Of a stretch of 23,098 nt of DNA, positions 7,558 to 14,581 are shown one piece after another (the stretch's first letter is position 1; every line of letters begins with the position of its first letter). This DNA is from JAUVZL01 sp965603515 (GTDB lineage: Bacteria; Hydrothermota; Tepidihabitantia; SM23-42). Made by a program: the position numbers and the translations under genes. The stretch spans positions 1-23,098 of the forward strand of contig CBFDDH010000037.1 in NCBI GenBank assembly GCA_965603515.1. The letters are read 5' to 3'. The notes below the pieces were generated by a model. That model had not been told where the DNA came from. It did not search any database and saw only the letters and a list, made by a program, of their open reading frames with translations.

Positions 7558-8673
7558 ATGAAGAGAAAAAAGAAAACAAAGAAGGTAGAAACAAAAAGAC
7601 AAAAGTCTGTTGCGCAACAAAAAATTGAGAGAATCAGTACTATTCTCGCAAATACATTATCTCATAAAAGTACAAATAAGAATGTAATTTTTTTTATCGG
7701 TAATGGTATTTCAGGAAGAGAATTGTCTACTAAGAGTATAGTATCAGATTTTGTGAAAAAATCAGCATCAAACCGACCGCGTGATTTTGAGAAAGAAAGA
7801 GAATCAGTTAAAAATCTTAGTAAGACTCTTGAATCCAATGGTGGTATACCCACTGATATGACAATCTTCATGTCGAACATTAGACAAGTAGATGTCACCA
7901 AACAAGAATTTTATAGTTATTTAATTGAATCTTGTTGTCGTTCTCAGCCAAATGATAATCATAGATTCATTCTCTATCTCATCCATCATTGTAGCAACTT
8001 GAATTCAGCAAATAAAAGAATTGCAGTATTCACTACTAATTATGATAATTTATTTGAGCGAGTATTCCAAGGTCCGCGGTATCTTCACCGCTGGATACCA
8101 ACAAGATCACTTAGTAGCGGTTCAACTCAGTCTCGAAAATTCTACTATAATGCGCGCTTTATTCATAGAAAGATATCCCGCCAGATATCGTTTAAGGTAA
8201 AATATACTATGGAAATTATAAATGATAAACGCTCTCTTAGTGTGATACCACTACATGGTAACATCAGAGTTTGTAGATGTCCAACATGTAATCGCACATT
8301 GACTTCTGAAATTGCATCTTTGGGCAAAATGAGATGTGTTTATTGTGGCGAAGAACTACCTCCTATTATTGTACCTACCTCAGAAGGAGAAGCAGATAAA
8401 CAGGTTTTGAAATTGTTTGAGGACTCAATTTCAAATGCCACCGCTCTTTTTTTCATCGGTTACGGATATGATGATCCACATATTCTCGATAGGATAAAAA
8501 GAGGTATTTCGACAAACAAAGAACAAAGCAATCTAGCAATTATCAATATTTGTCATAAATGCTTTCCGCTTGACAAATTAGGCTTACCTAATCTTGAAGT
8601 TTGTGATTTAAGTCAAGATATCACGGAAGCATTAGTGGAGATTAATGAATTCTTAGGGAAGGATCAAGGATAA
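7558..8673 (+). CDS. SIR2-family protein (probable NAD+-consuming defence effector)
   Basis: A 371-aa sirtuin-fold protein. After a very basic N-terminus (about 1-20), FFIGNGIS (45-52) occupies the NAD-binding GAGxS position. FTTNYD (158-163) matches the TxNxD motif, with the NYD variant common in bacterial defence SIR2 proteins. LHG (232-234) holds the catalytic His233. Cys239/241/244 with Cys260/263 form a zinc ribbon, and FFIGYGYDD (298-306) is the late Rossmann strand. Zinc ribbon plus His resembles true deacylase sirtuins, so either NADase or deacylase activity is possible. GAGGAGGA precedes ATG7558. Divergent ATPase and downstream membrane genes suggest an abortive-infection-like module (inference). 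Confidence 0.85.
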   Translation: MKRKKKTKKVETKRQKSVAQQKIERISTILANTLSHKSTNKNVIFFIGNGISGRELSTKSIVSDFVKKSASNRPRDFEKERESVKNLSKTLESNGGIPTDMTIFMSNIRQVDVTKQEFYSYLIESCCRSQPNDNHRFILYLIHHCSNLNSANKRIAVFTTNYDNLFERVFQGPRYLHRWIPTRSLSSGSTQSRKFYYNARFIHRKISRQISFKVKYTMEIINDKRSLSVIPLHGNIRVCRCPTCNRTLTSEIASLGKMRCVYCGEELPPIIVPTSEGEADKQVLKLFEDSISNATALFFIGYGYDDPHILDRIKRGISTNKEQSNLAIINICHKCFPLDKLGLPNLEVCDLSQDITEALVEINEFLGKDQG

Positions 8674-8715
8674 GTCAGTTGACGGAGTCGAATCACTCAA
8701 CCCCATCGCCCGGCG

Positions 8716-8751
8716 TATAATCGGATAGTAGATAAAGGGAGGTAATATGAA
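8716..8751 (+). promoter_or_regulatory. Duplicated -10/leader block ahead of the 97-aa gene
   Basis: TATAAT (8716-8721), four nt, then a 26-nt block (8726-8751) identical to 7031-7056, including the AGGGAGG ribosome binding site, ATG and first codon bases. At 7021 the -10 has the same 4-nt offset. No consensus -35 is found here. Confidence 0.6.
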
Positions 8752-9040
8752 ATGGTACAAAATTGATTTAACATTAGAAGAAATCGCTCAAGGTACTCTT
8801 TTGTATATTCATAATCAATTCTCCACTTTATGTTTAAAATCCGGCACACCAAAGGAAGCTGCAATGTTTGCCGGTGGATTGGATGAAGAAGGTGAGATTC
8901 TATATTTTTCACCGGCGTCTGTGGTATTCATGAAGGACATCATCCAACAATATAAGGGTGAAGAAACAGAACGACCCGATATATCAAGATTAACACTCCT
9001 CGTTGGTTATAGCGATGTCAGGAGCAGATTATTTGAATAA
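8747..9040 (+). CDS. Small conserved-looking protein of unknown function
   Basis: A 97-aa soluble protein with no membrane segment or signal peptide. It begins MKWYKIDLTLEEIAQGT and contains GTPKEAAMFAGGL (33-45) followed by a predicted strand (EILYFSPASVVFM). I do not recognise a named domain. The start is firm: AGGGAGG five nt upstream within a leader identical to that of the lipoprotein gene. It lies 73 nt after the SIR2 stop and 52 nt before the membrane protein gene, same strand. Shared leader and position suggest it is expressed with the module, possibly as regulator, antitoxin-like partner or adaptor (inference). Confidence 0.65.
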   Translation: MKWYKIDLTLEEIAQGTLLYIHNQFSTLCLKSGTPKEAAMFAGGLDEEGEILYFSPASVVFMKDIIQQYKGEETERPDISRLTLLVGYSDVRSRLFE

Positions 9041-9052
9041 CATTACTTAGTG

Positions 9053-9058
9053 TATAAT
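9053..9058 (+). promoter_or_regulatory. Probable -10 box for the 210-aa membrane protein gene
   Basis: Perfect TATAAT 35 nt before ATG9093. The best -35 candidate (TTGAAT at 9033-9038) is spaced only 14 nt away, so the promoter is tentative. Confidence 0.4.
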
Positions 9059-9092
9059 CTGCCTGATCGAAAATATAAATTGGGGGGAAGTC

Positions 9093-9725
9093 ATGGACAT
9101 TTTGGTTGAGGTATTCAAAATATTAGCTGCGAGTCTCTTTGGGGGCGCTATTGGTGGAATTATTGTAGTTCTCGTTAAAGAAAAGCTGAGCACGAAACAA
9201 AGACAGAAGGTATTATATGCTAAAATACTTGGTTTGAGTAGAGGAATACCGGATATTGTGAAGTACAATGAGTTGGGTCGTATTAATTTTGAATATTATA
9301 GACAATTCGAGAGACTTAGCCCATTGGGTTCGCTTGCCCAAATAAGATCAATGAACTCATTAAAAATATGGATGGCATACGTAAAAGAAACAGAATTTCT
9401 CAAGTCTGAAAAAATCACTTATTATTGTGAGACACTAGGGCTGGTATGGGCAACCTTTCCACAGAATGATGAACTTGATAATCTAATTAGATTCTGTCTA
9501 TCTATTAGTCATTATCATTTCTCAATGCCACAACATTTCACAACTGTAGAGGAGGTTCAAAAATGGAGGAGTGACCAAGAAAAGCAAATTGAGTCATCGG
9601 TAATAGAAAAAATCGCGAATCCTATAAATTATTTAGCGGATTATATTAATTGTCAGCACATAATGAAAAAGAAGAAAAATACAAAAGAAGTGACATGTGG
9701 GGTTAAGAAAGTGGGAACAAACTAA
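9093..9725 (+). CDS. Single-TM membrane protein of unknown function
   Basis: A 210-aa protein with one N-terminal transmembrane helix at about 8-28 (FKILAASLFGGAIGGIIVVL), followed directly by KEKL and a long, mostly helical cytoplasmic region ending in a Lys-rich tail (…KKKKNTKEV…). No family is recognised. GGGGGGAAG precedes ATG9093. It is the last intact gene of the plus-strand cargo run. SIR2 or ATPase genes next to a membrane-anchored helical protein are a recurrent theme in defence modules, so it may localise or execute the response at the inner membrane (inference). Its stop meets the amidase remnant on the other strand. Confidence 0.65.
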   Translation: MDILVEVFKILAASLFGGAIGGIIVVLVKEKLSTKQRQKVLYAKILGLSRGIPDIVKYNELGRINFEYYRQFERLSPLGSLAQIRSMNSLKIWMAYVKETEFLKSEKITYYCETLGLVWATFPQNDELDNLIRFCLSISHYHFSMPQHFTTVEEVQKWRSDQEKQIESSVIEKIANPINYLADYINCQHIMKKKKNTKEVTCGVKKVGTN

Positions 9726-9970
9726 TCAGATAGTGTTTCGACCAAATTCCTTAGCTTAATCACCTTAAACCTCTCCCCTGGGCAACTCTTCTTCGCGTAC
9801 TTCTTGTGCCTCACAATGCAGTCAGTCGTGTACCCTGAGATCTTCAGCAGCGGTACGATCAACCGCTCAGCTGCAAAGGTGGGCATCTTTTCAGGTAGCT
9901 TCTGTCTATTACAGACCAAGCGGATACGAAATCCAGCTGGTATAAATAGGTGCAGACTCATGCTAATCAA
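9722..9970 (-). pseudogene. Remnant of an N-acetylmuramoyl-L-alanine amidase-like gene
   Basis: An 82-codon minus-strand frame whose end resembles the C-terminal third of amidase_2/PGRP endolysins: RIRLVCN near residue 15, then IVRHKKYAKKSCPGERF (about 52-68), matching the family's …GHRD…KxCPGxxF signature with the zinc-ligand His and Cys. The N-terminal half with the first zinc His is missing, and an in-frame stop lies nine nt upstream of the ATG, so it is non-functional as an amidase. It overlaps the last codon of the opposite gene. It may be the relic of a phage lysis gene. Confidence 0.45.
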
Positions 9971-10055
9971 TCTAGATAGATATATATTTCTATAAGTAGC
10001 TACTTTGGGATTTATAATAACACCTTTTATGCCTCAAATATCTCTTATTATTAGT

Positions 10056-10214
10056 TGTAGAGAAAATTGTAAGCATTTGTATGTCGATGTAGTTAGTGGT
10101 ACGTAAGTGTAAATACTTGTATGTAGTTATAGAAAACGGCGGATAATTGAAGGTGAGTGTTGTAAGTAGGTGTATGTGGGTATAGTTGGCTGTAGGTAGG
10201 TGTAGATCGATAGA
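10056..10214 (+). repeat. Two TGTA arrays with exact 10-nt spacing
   Basis: TGTA occurs at 10068, 10078, 10088, 10108 and 10118 (GGTA at 10098, TATA at 10128), and again at 10161, 10171, 10191 and 10201 (TATA at 10181). The loose unit is TGTANGTNGG. The period is about one helical turn and is not a multiple of three, so it is not coding. The array fills most of the gene-free stretch 9971-10359, together with the dispersed repeat at 10231. Confidence 0.6.
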
Positions 10215-10230
10215 GCTACGAACTAGTAGA

Positions 10231-10346
10231 CCATTTTGCCACAAATCTTCCACAACCTAATTCATCCAGGTTCAAAAATCGGTAAAAGAGTTGATTTTTC
10301 ACCTATTATAGATCTATTTTAATGGTAGATGTACGGATAAGTAGTC
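10231..10346 (+). repeat. Dispersed intergenic repeat, copy 1
   Basis: A roughly 115-bp repeat with a 34-bp core (10236-10269) identical in all three copies, followed by a moderately conserved middle and a terminal hairpin region around ACGGATAAGTAGTCCG (10333-10348). This copy lies just past the 3' end of the minus-strand BNR gene. Confidence 0.75.
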
Positions 10347-10359
10347 CGCGGGTTGTGAC

Positions 10360-12039
10360 CTATTTAATCTTAACTACTTTTCCCGTTACCTTTCCGTCAA
10401 TTTCAATGAAGTAAATGCCTGGTTTAATTTTATTAGGCATCACAACTCGTCCAGTGATATCAAATACTTTACAGGTTTTATCTTTAGGCAATACCAATGG
10501 ACCACTGAAAATAGTAGGGCTTATATTATTGTGCGCAAGAGTTTTTATATTTCTTTCTTCCACACCGGGTATCAGACTTTTGTGGAATACCCAGCATCGT
10601 ACTGGATTTTCAGTTCTTTCACCTTCCACGTCCCAATAAGAACCTGCATCCTTGTCTTCAATGTATGTTAGAAATATTGAATCATCCACTAAAAATGGAT
10701 TTGCTGTCATCCAGTCCTCGCTCATGCATGCACCAGCGGGTGCACCGGGAGATCGAGTGTTGGTTAGATTGATATAATTTGACCAAGTTATACCATTATC
10801 GGTTGATCTGGCACCAAAGATTTCTCTGTTAAAAATACTGTCTTCCGAAAAATCATTATAATCATCGTTACCTTGCCATAAGCAAAAAAGATCGTTCGAT
10901 AGTGGATCAACAATGAGTTCTGGACGATCAGCAGGCATTTTATAGGCACCTGGTAAACCGGCGCCAGGGATGGTTATCCACCAGCCACCAGGTTCACTAT
11001 AATAGATACTTGGGCTGTTTACAATTGTTATTGTGTCATTTATCTCATCCCAGTGGAAAATTTTTGATGCATAATAATAATTATCTGTAACTTTCCTGCC
11101 AGCCCATGCTATATGCAAATTGTCGTTGTTGTCAAAAACTGCATTAACATCGCAATATGCGCGAACACTATCCGCTGGGTGTGGTTGATAATTTGTAGCA
11201 TTCGTATGCGGACCCCAGGTGATTCCACCATCCGTTGAGATCATATAGTATATGTCATTGTCGAGTTGACCAGAAGCCACGCTGTCAGTAATAAACTGCG
11301 TATGGATGAATACGACTTTCTCAGATCCGCTATTTCGTGAAGCTCGAACAAACTGACTTAGATTAGCACATGAATCAAAATAGCCGAAAGGGATCCATGA
11401 ATATCCTTCATCAGATGTAACATATAAGTGCAGCATATCCTCATTATAATCACCCGTTGCCAGTACAATGTTTCCGTTATAAGTAGCAGCTACATATGGC
11501 CAAATATGGTCAGGTACTTCAGGCGAACCTGGATTCATTGGCCAGGTGCCCCATAGATTACCGCCATCGATATCTATCCAGCTACACAATCCTATCCCTG
11601 AATTATGATGATATGCAATGACGGTTCTCTGATCATTTGGATCTGCATCACGAGTAATATCCAGTTGTACGTATCCACTCCAAGATGGAGATGCCATGGT
11701 TTGACCATAATAAGAGCCGTTAGAAAACCTTGCATTCCAGGCACACTTACGTATGATTTGTGCTGAGTCTTGCCACATCCAATTGATATGTGCTTGGTCA
11801 AAATCATCAACAGCTAACCGCTGACCATGAGTTTGATTCGATTGCTCATCATACCAAGTTGTGCCAATTGAATCACCCGGACTCTGTCTCCCACCTAAAT
11901 AGGGGATTCCACCGACATCTGGATATATTTCATCACCACAATGTGGCTTTAGTGATTTATATTCTATTATGGTTGGTTCGATTGCTAAACACAATGAGAA
12001 TAGTGTAAAACCTAAGATATACAATTGTACAATTTTCAT
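10360..12039 (-). CDS. Secreted BNR/Asp-box (sialidase-like) propeller protein
   Basis: A 559-aa secreted protein. The signal peptide is MKIVQLYILGFTLFSLCLA. The body contains Asp-box motifs (STDGGITWG, STDNGITWS, TSDEGYSW) typical of BNR beta-propellers. The C-terminal ~45 residues are a sorting-type tail: …SGPLVLP, DITGRVVMP, IKPGIYFIEIDG, VVKIK. ATG12039 is preferred (GAGGAGG upstream); the upstream Met at 12096 would bury the signal peptide. It aligns over nearly its full length with the divergent neighbour at 12238 (shared CAWNARFSNGS, ASPSWSGYV, DIDGGNLWG). No catalytic residues can be assigned. Likely cell-surface or extracellular glycan-binding or adhesive role. Confidence 0.8.
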   Translation of the reverse strand: MKIVQLYILGFTLFSLCLAIEPTIIEYKSLKPHCGDEIYPDVGGIPYLGGRQSPGDSIGTTWYDEQSNQTHGQRLAVDDFDQAHINWMWQDSAQIIRKCAWNARFSNGSYYGQTMASPSWSGYVQLDITRDADPNDQRTVIAYHHNSGIGLCSWIDIDGGNLWGTWPMNPGSPEVPDHIWPYVAATYNGNIVLATGDYNEDMLHLYVTSDEGYSWIPFGYFDSCANLSQFVRASRNSGSEKVVFIHTQFITDSVASGQLDNDIYYMISTDGGITWGPHTNATNYQPHPADSVRAYCDVNAVFDNNDNLHIAWAGRKVTDNYYYASKIFHWDEINDTITIVNSPSIYYSEPGGWWITIPGAGLPGAYKMPADRPELIVDPLSNDLFCLWQGNDDYNDFSEDSIFNREIFGARSTDNGITWSNYINLTNTRSPGAPAGACMSEDWMTANPFLVDDSIFLTYIEDKDAGSYWDVEGERTENPVRCWVFHKSLIPGVEERNIKTLAHNNISPTIFSGPLVLPKDKTCKVFDITGRVVMPNKIKPGIYFIEIDGKVTGKVVKIK

Positions 12040-12058
12040 TGTTCCTCCTCTGCATGAT

Positions 12059-12087
12059 ATTATAATGATATTAGGTGAATATGTCAA
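12059..12087 (-). promoter_or_regulatory. Promoter of the minus-strand BNR gene
   Basis: The minus strand reads TTGACA (12082-12087), 17 nt, TATAAT (12059-12064), 20 nt before ATG12039. It abuts the dispersed repeat copy at 12090. Confidence 0.75.
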
Positions 12088-12089
12088 GA

Positions 12090-12182
12090 TTGCCACAAAT
12101 CTTCCACAACCTAATTCATCCAGCTTTAAAAATCGTACTCCAAACCAGTTTTAACAGTAGATGTACGGATGGCTCGTCCGTA
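12090..12182 (+). repeat. Dispersed intergenic repeat, copy 2
   Basis: Core 12090-12123 is identical to copies 1 and 3. The middle is shorter than in the other copies. It ends in the hairpin ACGGATGGCTCGTCCGT (12165-12181), ten nt before the -35 box of the plus-strand BNR gene. Confidence 0.75.
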
Positions 12183-12191
12183 GTCCACACC

Positions 12192-12219
12192 TTGACAACG
12201 CCTGAATTACTCTTATAAT
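12192..12219 (+). promoter_or_regulatory. Promoter of the plus-strand BNR gene
   Basis: TTGACA (12192-12197), 16 nt, TATAAT (12214-12219), then AGAGGAAGGG and ATG12238. Confidence 0.78.
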
Positions 12220-12237
12220 ATTTATAGAGGAAGGGAT

Positions 12238-13914
12238 ATGAGAAAAGGGATTGTAATTAGTTGTATAATTATCTGTCTGACATTCGTTTTTGCGCAAAGT
12301 CCGCGCAAGACCAGTCACAAACCACTGCCAAAATTGAGGGGTGATGAAAAAATGCAGATGACTGGTAGCGTTCCATATTTGGGTGGTAGGCAGTCACCAG
12401 GTGATATAATTGGTATGACGTGGTATGATACTCAGGCCAGTGGAAGTTATGGTCAAAGAATTATCGTTGATGATCTGGGGCAACCACATATCGACTGGAT
12501 GAAAAGAGATGCTGCAGGTGTGAATCGGTATTGCGCGTGGAATGCTCGGTTTTCAAACGGATCATGGTATGGTGAAACTCAAGCATCTCCATCTTGGAGT
12601 GGTTATGTAAGAATTGCTGTAACGAGAGATTCAGATCCTAATAATCAACGGTCAGTGATCACGTATCACTTCAATCCTGGAGCTGGTTATTATTCATGGG
12701 TTGATATAGATGGTGGTAATCTTTGGGGTGCTTGGCCAAATACGCCCAGAGCAATATTAATCAATGGTTATATGTGGCCATGTATCTGTGTGGCAAATAA
12801 TAATAATTTTTTAATGGCAACAGGTGACTATAATGCAAATGCACATCACTTATTTGTCTCAACAAATGAAGGAATTACCTGGACTTTAATTGCAGATTTC
12901 GATTCAGTGGCAACCTTATCATATTTCTTACGTTCGTCCCGCAACTCCGGTTCCAATAAGGTTGTTTTTGCGCATACCCGTTATATAACGGATACGATTG
13001 CTAGTGGACAACTTGACAGTGATATTTGGTATATGGTTTCGACAGATGGTGGCATTACTTGGGGACCGCACACAAACTTAACGAATTATCAACCATATCC
13101 AATTGATAGTGTGCGTGCTTATTGTGATGTAAATGCAGTTTTTGATTATAATGATAACCTACATATTTCATGGACAGGTATGAAAATAGATGATACGACG
13201 TTCTATAGGGTATCGAAGATTTTTCACTGGGATGAAGTAAATGATACAATAACAGTGATAAATAGACCAAGTATATATTATAATGAACCAGGTGGTTGGT
13301 GGATTGAGGGAACTCTCGGTCAATCTTCCGCCTGGAGACTGCCAGCAGATCAGCCGCAATGTATTGTTGGCAATTACGGAGATCTTATCTGTTTGTGGCA
13401 TGGCAATGATGATACCACAGATGTTTCTGCAGGAGGTTATTTTAACGGTGAGTTGTACGGTGCAGTTTCCGATGATAATGGCATCAGCTGGTCGAATTAT
13501 GCTAATTTAACTAATACGCGCTCACCAGGTGCACCTGCTGGGGCATGTAATTCAGAAGTTTATATGACCGCTCATGCATATGCTTATAATGATTCAGTAT
13601 GGTTAACATATATCGAGGACAAAGATGCCGGTGATGCAGGGCATGTTCAGGGTGTAGAAACGGAGAACCCGGTTCGTGCTTGGTTTTTCACGCCTTATGT
13701 TTCGAAAATTAATGAAGAAGACAAGAAAAAACAGATAAGCTCCAATGACTTTAGCTCAACCATTTTCAGCGGTCCTTTGTTATTACCCAAAGGTAAGAAA
13801 TGTAGAATATATGACATCACTGGACGAGTAGTAATGCCTGACAAAATTAAACCAGGGATATATTTTATTGAGGTAGATGGGAAGATCACACAGAAAGTAG
13901 TTAAGGTTAGATAG
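12238..13914 (+). CDS. Secreted BNR/Asp-box propeller protein, paralogue
   Basis: A 558-aa protein. Its signal peptide is MRKGIVISCIIICLTFVFAQ. Asp-box motifs STNEGITW, STDGGITWG and SDDNGISWS are visible. The tail DITGRVVMPDKIKPGIYF…VVKVR matches the other family members. It is a divergent paralogue of the 10360-12039 gene, sharing the intergenic region with both promoters and a dispersed repeat copy. It has its own ribosome binding site (AGAGGAAGGG) and a strong terminator after the stop. The pair probably arose by inverted duplication followed by divergence. It is inside the element, yet its tail is closest to the propeller gene outside it (16959). Confidence 0.8.
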   Translation: MRKGIVISCIIICLTFVFAQSPRKTSHKPLPKLRGDEKMQMTGSVPYLGGRQSPGDIIGMTWYDTQASGSYGQRIIVDDLGQPHIDWMKRDAAGVNRYCAWNARFSNGSWYGETQASPSWSGYVRIAVTRDSDPNNQRSVITYHFNPGAGYYSWVDIDGGNLWGAWPNTPRAILINGYMWPCICVANNNNFLMATGDYNANAHHLFVSTNEGITWTLIADFDSVATLSYFLRSSRNSGSNKVVFAHTRYITDTIASGQLDSDIWYMVSTDGGITWGPHTNLTNYQPYPIDSVRAYCDVNAVFDYNDNLHISWTGMKIDDTTFYRVSKIFHWDEVNDTITVINRPSIYYNEPGGWWIEGTLGQSSAWRLPADQPQCIVGNYGDLICLWHGNDDTTDVSAGGYFNGELYGAVSDDNGISWSNYANLTNTRSPGAPAGACNSEVYMTAHAYAYNDSVWLTYIEDKDAGDAGHVQGVETENPVRAWFFTPYVSKINEEDKKKQISSNDFSSTIFSGPLLLPKGKKCRIYDITGRVVMPDKIKPGIYFIEVDGKITQKVVKVR

Positions 13915-13926
13915 AAATTATATGTT

Positions 13927-13973
13927 AGCACAAGGGGAGTGACTTTAGTGATCACTCCCCCTGTGCTATTTTT
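13927..13973 (+). terminator. Rho-independent terminator after the BNR gene
   Basis: AGCACAAGGGGAGTGA (13927-13942) pairs with TCACTCCCCCTGTGCT (13952-13967) with one A/C mismatch, followed by ATTTTTG. Confidence 0.9.
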
Positions 13974-14107
13974 GTGCGGTGTATTTACCAAAAACACCAG
14001 TAGTACACAGAAAATCCCATAATGGTCAGAATGGTGGAAATCCATGACTGGCCTGTATTTCCTTGATTTTGAACGTAATTTCGGAAGTTATGAAAAACAG
14101 TAGAATA

Positions 14108-14149
14108 GGTTTAGGAAACCGCCGCTCTATCCTGCTGAGCTACAGGGGT
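14108..14149 (-). repeat. Right attachment repeat: tRNA-Arg 5' half
   Basis: A 42-bp perfect copy of tRNA-Arg(CCT) nucleotides 1-42 (minus strand), lacking variable loop, T arm and 3' acceptor strand. It marks the right end of the element. A promoter on the same strand (14220-14247) points at it. Confidence 0.85.
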
Positions 14150-14219
14150 AAAGGTGGGGCTCTGCCTCCCCCCTTTTAAACTAGCATCTAGTATCCAGTA
14201 TCTAGAATCTGTCTTGTGA

Positions 14220-14247
14220 ATTATAGTGAATTTTGTGATTTAGTCAA
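14220..14247 (-). promoter_or_regulatory. Probable original tRNA-Arg promoter, now orphaned
   Basis: The minus strand reads TTGACT (14242-14247), 16 nt, TATAAT (14220-14225), about 70 nt upstream of the tRNA 5' half at 14149. No ORF lies between. Before insertion it would have driven the intact tRNA-Arg. Confidence 0.55.
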
Positions 14248-14259
14248 TAATCCTGCGGA

Positions 14260-14302
14260 GTCATTGCGAGTCCTGAGCGTGTCGAGGGACGTGGCAATCT
14301 CA
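14260..14302. repeat. REP-like interspersed repeat
   Basis: Starts with GTCATTGCGAG and ends with GACGTGGCAATCTC, around CCTGAGCGTGTCGAGG. This is a common style of dispersed palindromic repeat, with TTGC…GCAA-type ends. Within the gene-free stretch 13915-14581, the other contents are the terminator, the half tRNA, the hairpin at 14438 and two promoters. Confidence 0.5.
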
Positions 14303-14437
14303 GATAGCTCTATGTCCAATGTCCAGCTGAAAGTGCTGTCGGAGATCCCGCGATAGTATCGAGAGAAGCCGAGATGAAGTACTGAGGGGAAGAATTGAAG
14401 TGACCTGACCCCTTTTTTAATTTGTGCCAAAACAGAG

Positions 14438-14458
14438 CTACGGAGTAGTAGTCCGTAG
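14438..14458 (+). repeat. Hairpin upstream of the serine hydrolase promoter
   Basis: CTACGGA (14438-14444), 7-nt loop, TCCGTAG (14452-14458). It resembles the terminal hairpin of the dispersed repeat copies, and similarly stands before a TTGACAAC -35 box, but lacks their 34-bp core. Confidence 0.5.
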
Positions 14459-14490
14459 TACGACAGAAGCTGATCAACTCAGTACATGAA

Positions 14491-14518
14491 TTGACAACGC
14501 AAACGAGGTGGTTATAAT
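14491..14518 (+). promoter_or_regulatory. Promoter of the serine hydrolase gene
   Basis: TTGACA (14491-14496), 16 nt, TATAAT (14513-14518), then AAAGGAGAT and ATG14582. Confidence 0.78.
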
Positions 14519-14581
14519 TCTATGCTAATAACTGCTGCCCAATCAGCTGGACAGCCGATGAATCAATAAAGGAGATATAGA

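Larger units (their letters stand above)
3310..14149. mobile_element. Integrated element at tRNA-Arg(CCT), about 10.8 kb
   Basis: Bounded by perfect 42-bp direct repeats (3310-3351 and 14108-14149) equal to the 5' half of tRNA-Arg, with a tyrosine integrase immediately inside the left end. In order it carries integrase, HTH excisionase-like and RHH regulator genes (minus), then ATPase (minus), lipoprotein, SIR2, 97-aa and membrane protein genes (plus), an amidase remnant, a phased repeat, and two BNR protein genes. There are no conjugation, capsid or replication genes, so it is a satellite-like or degraded genomic island. The right third (10.2-13.9 kb) carries gene tails and an intergenic repeat that also occur outside the element, so the island may be composite. 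Confidence 0.78.

Noticed and set aside
9990..10253. An 87-aa minus-strand ORF over the TGTA array
   Set aside because: It is low-complexity, has no ribosome binding site, and the underlying repeat is 10 nt, which does not respect codons.
14108..14149. A second tRNA-Arg gene
   Set aside because: Only nucleotides 1-42 are present; the variable loop, T arm and 3' acceptor strand are missing, so it cannot fold as a tRNA.
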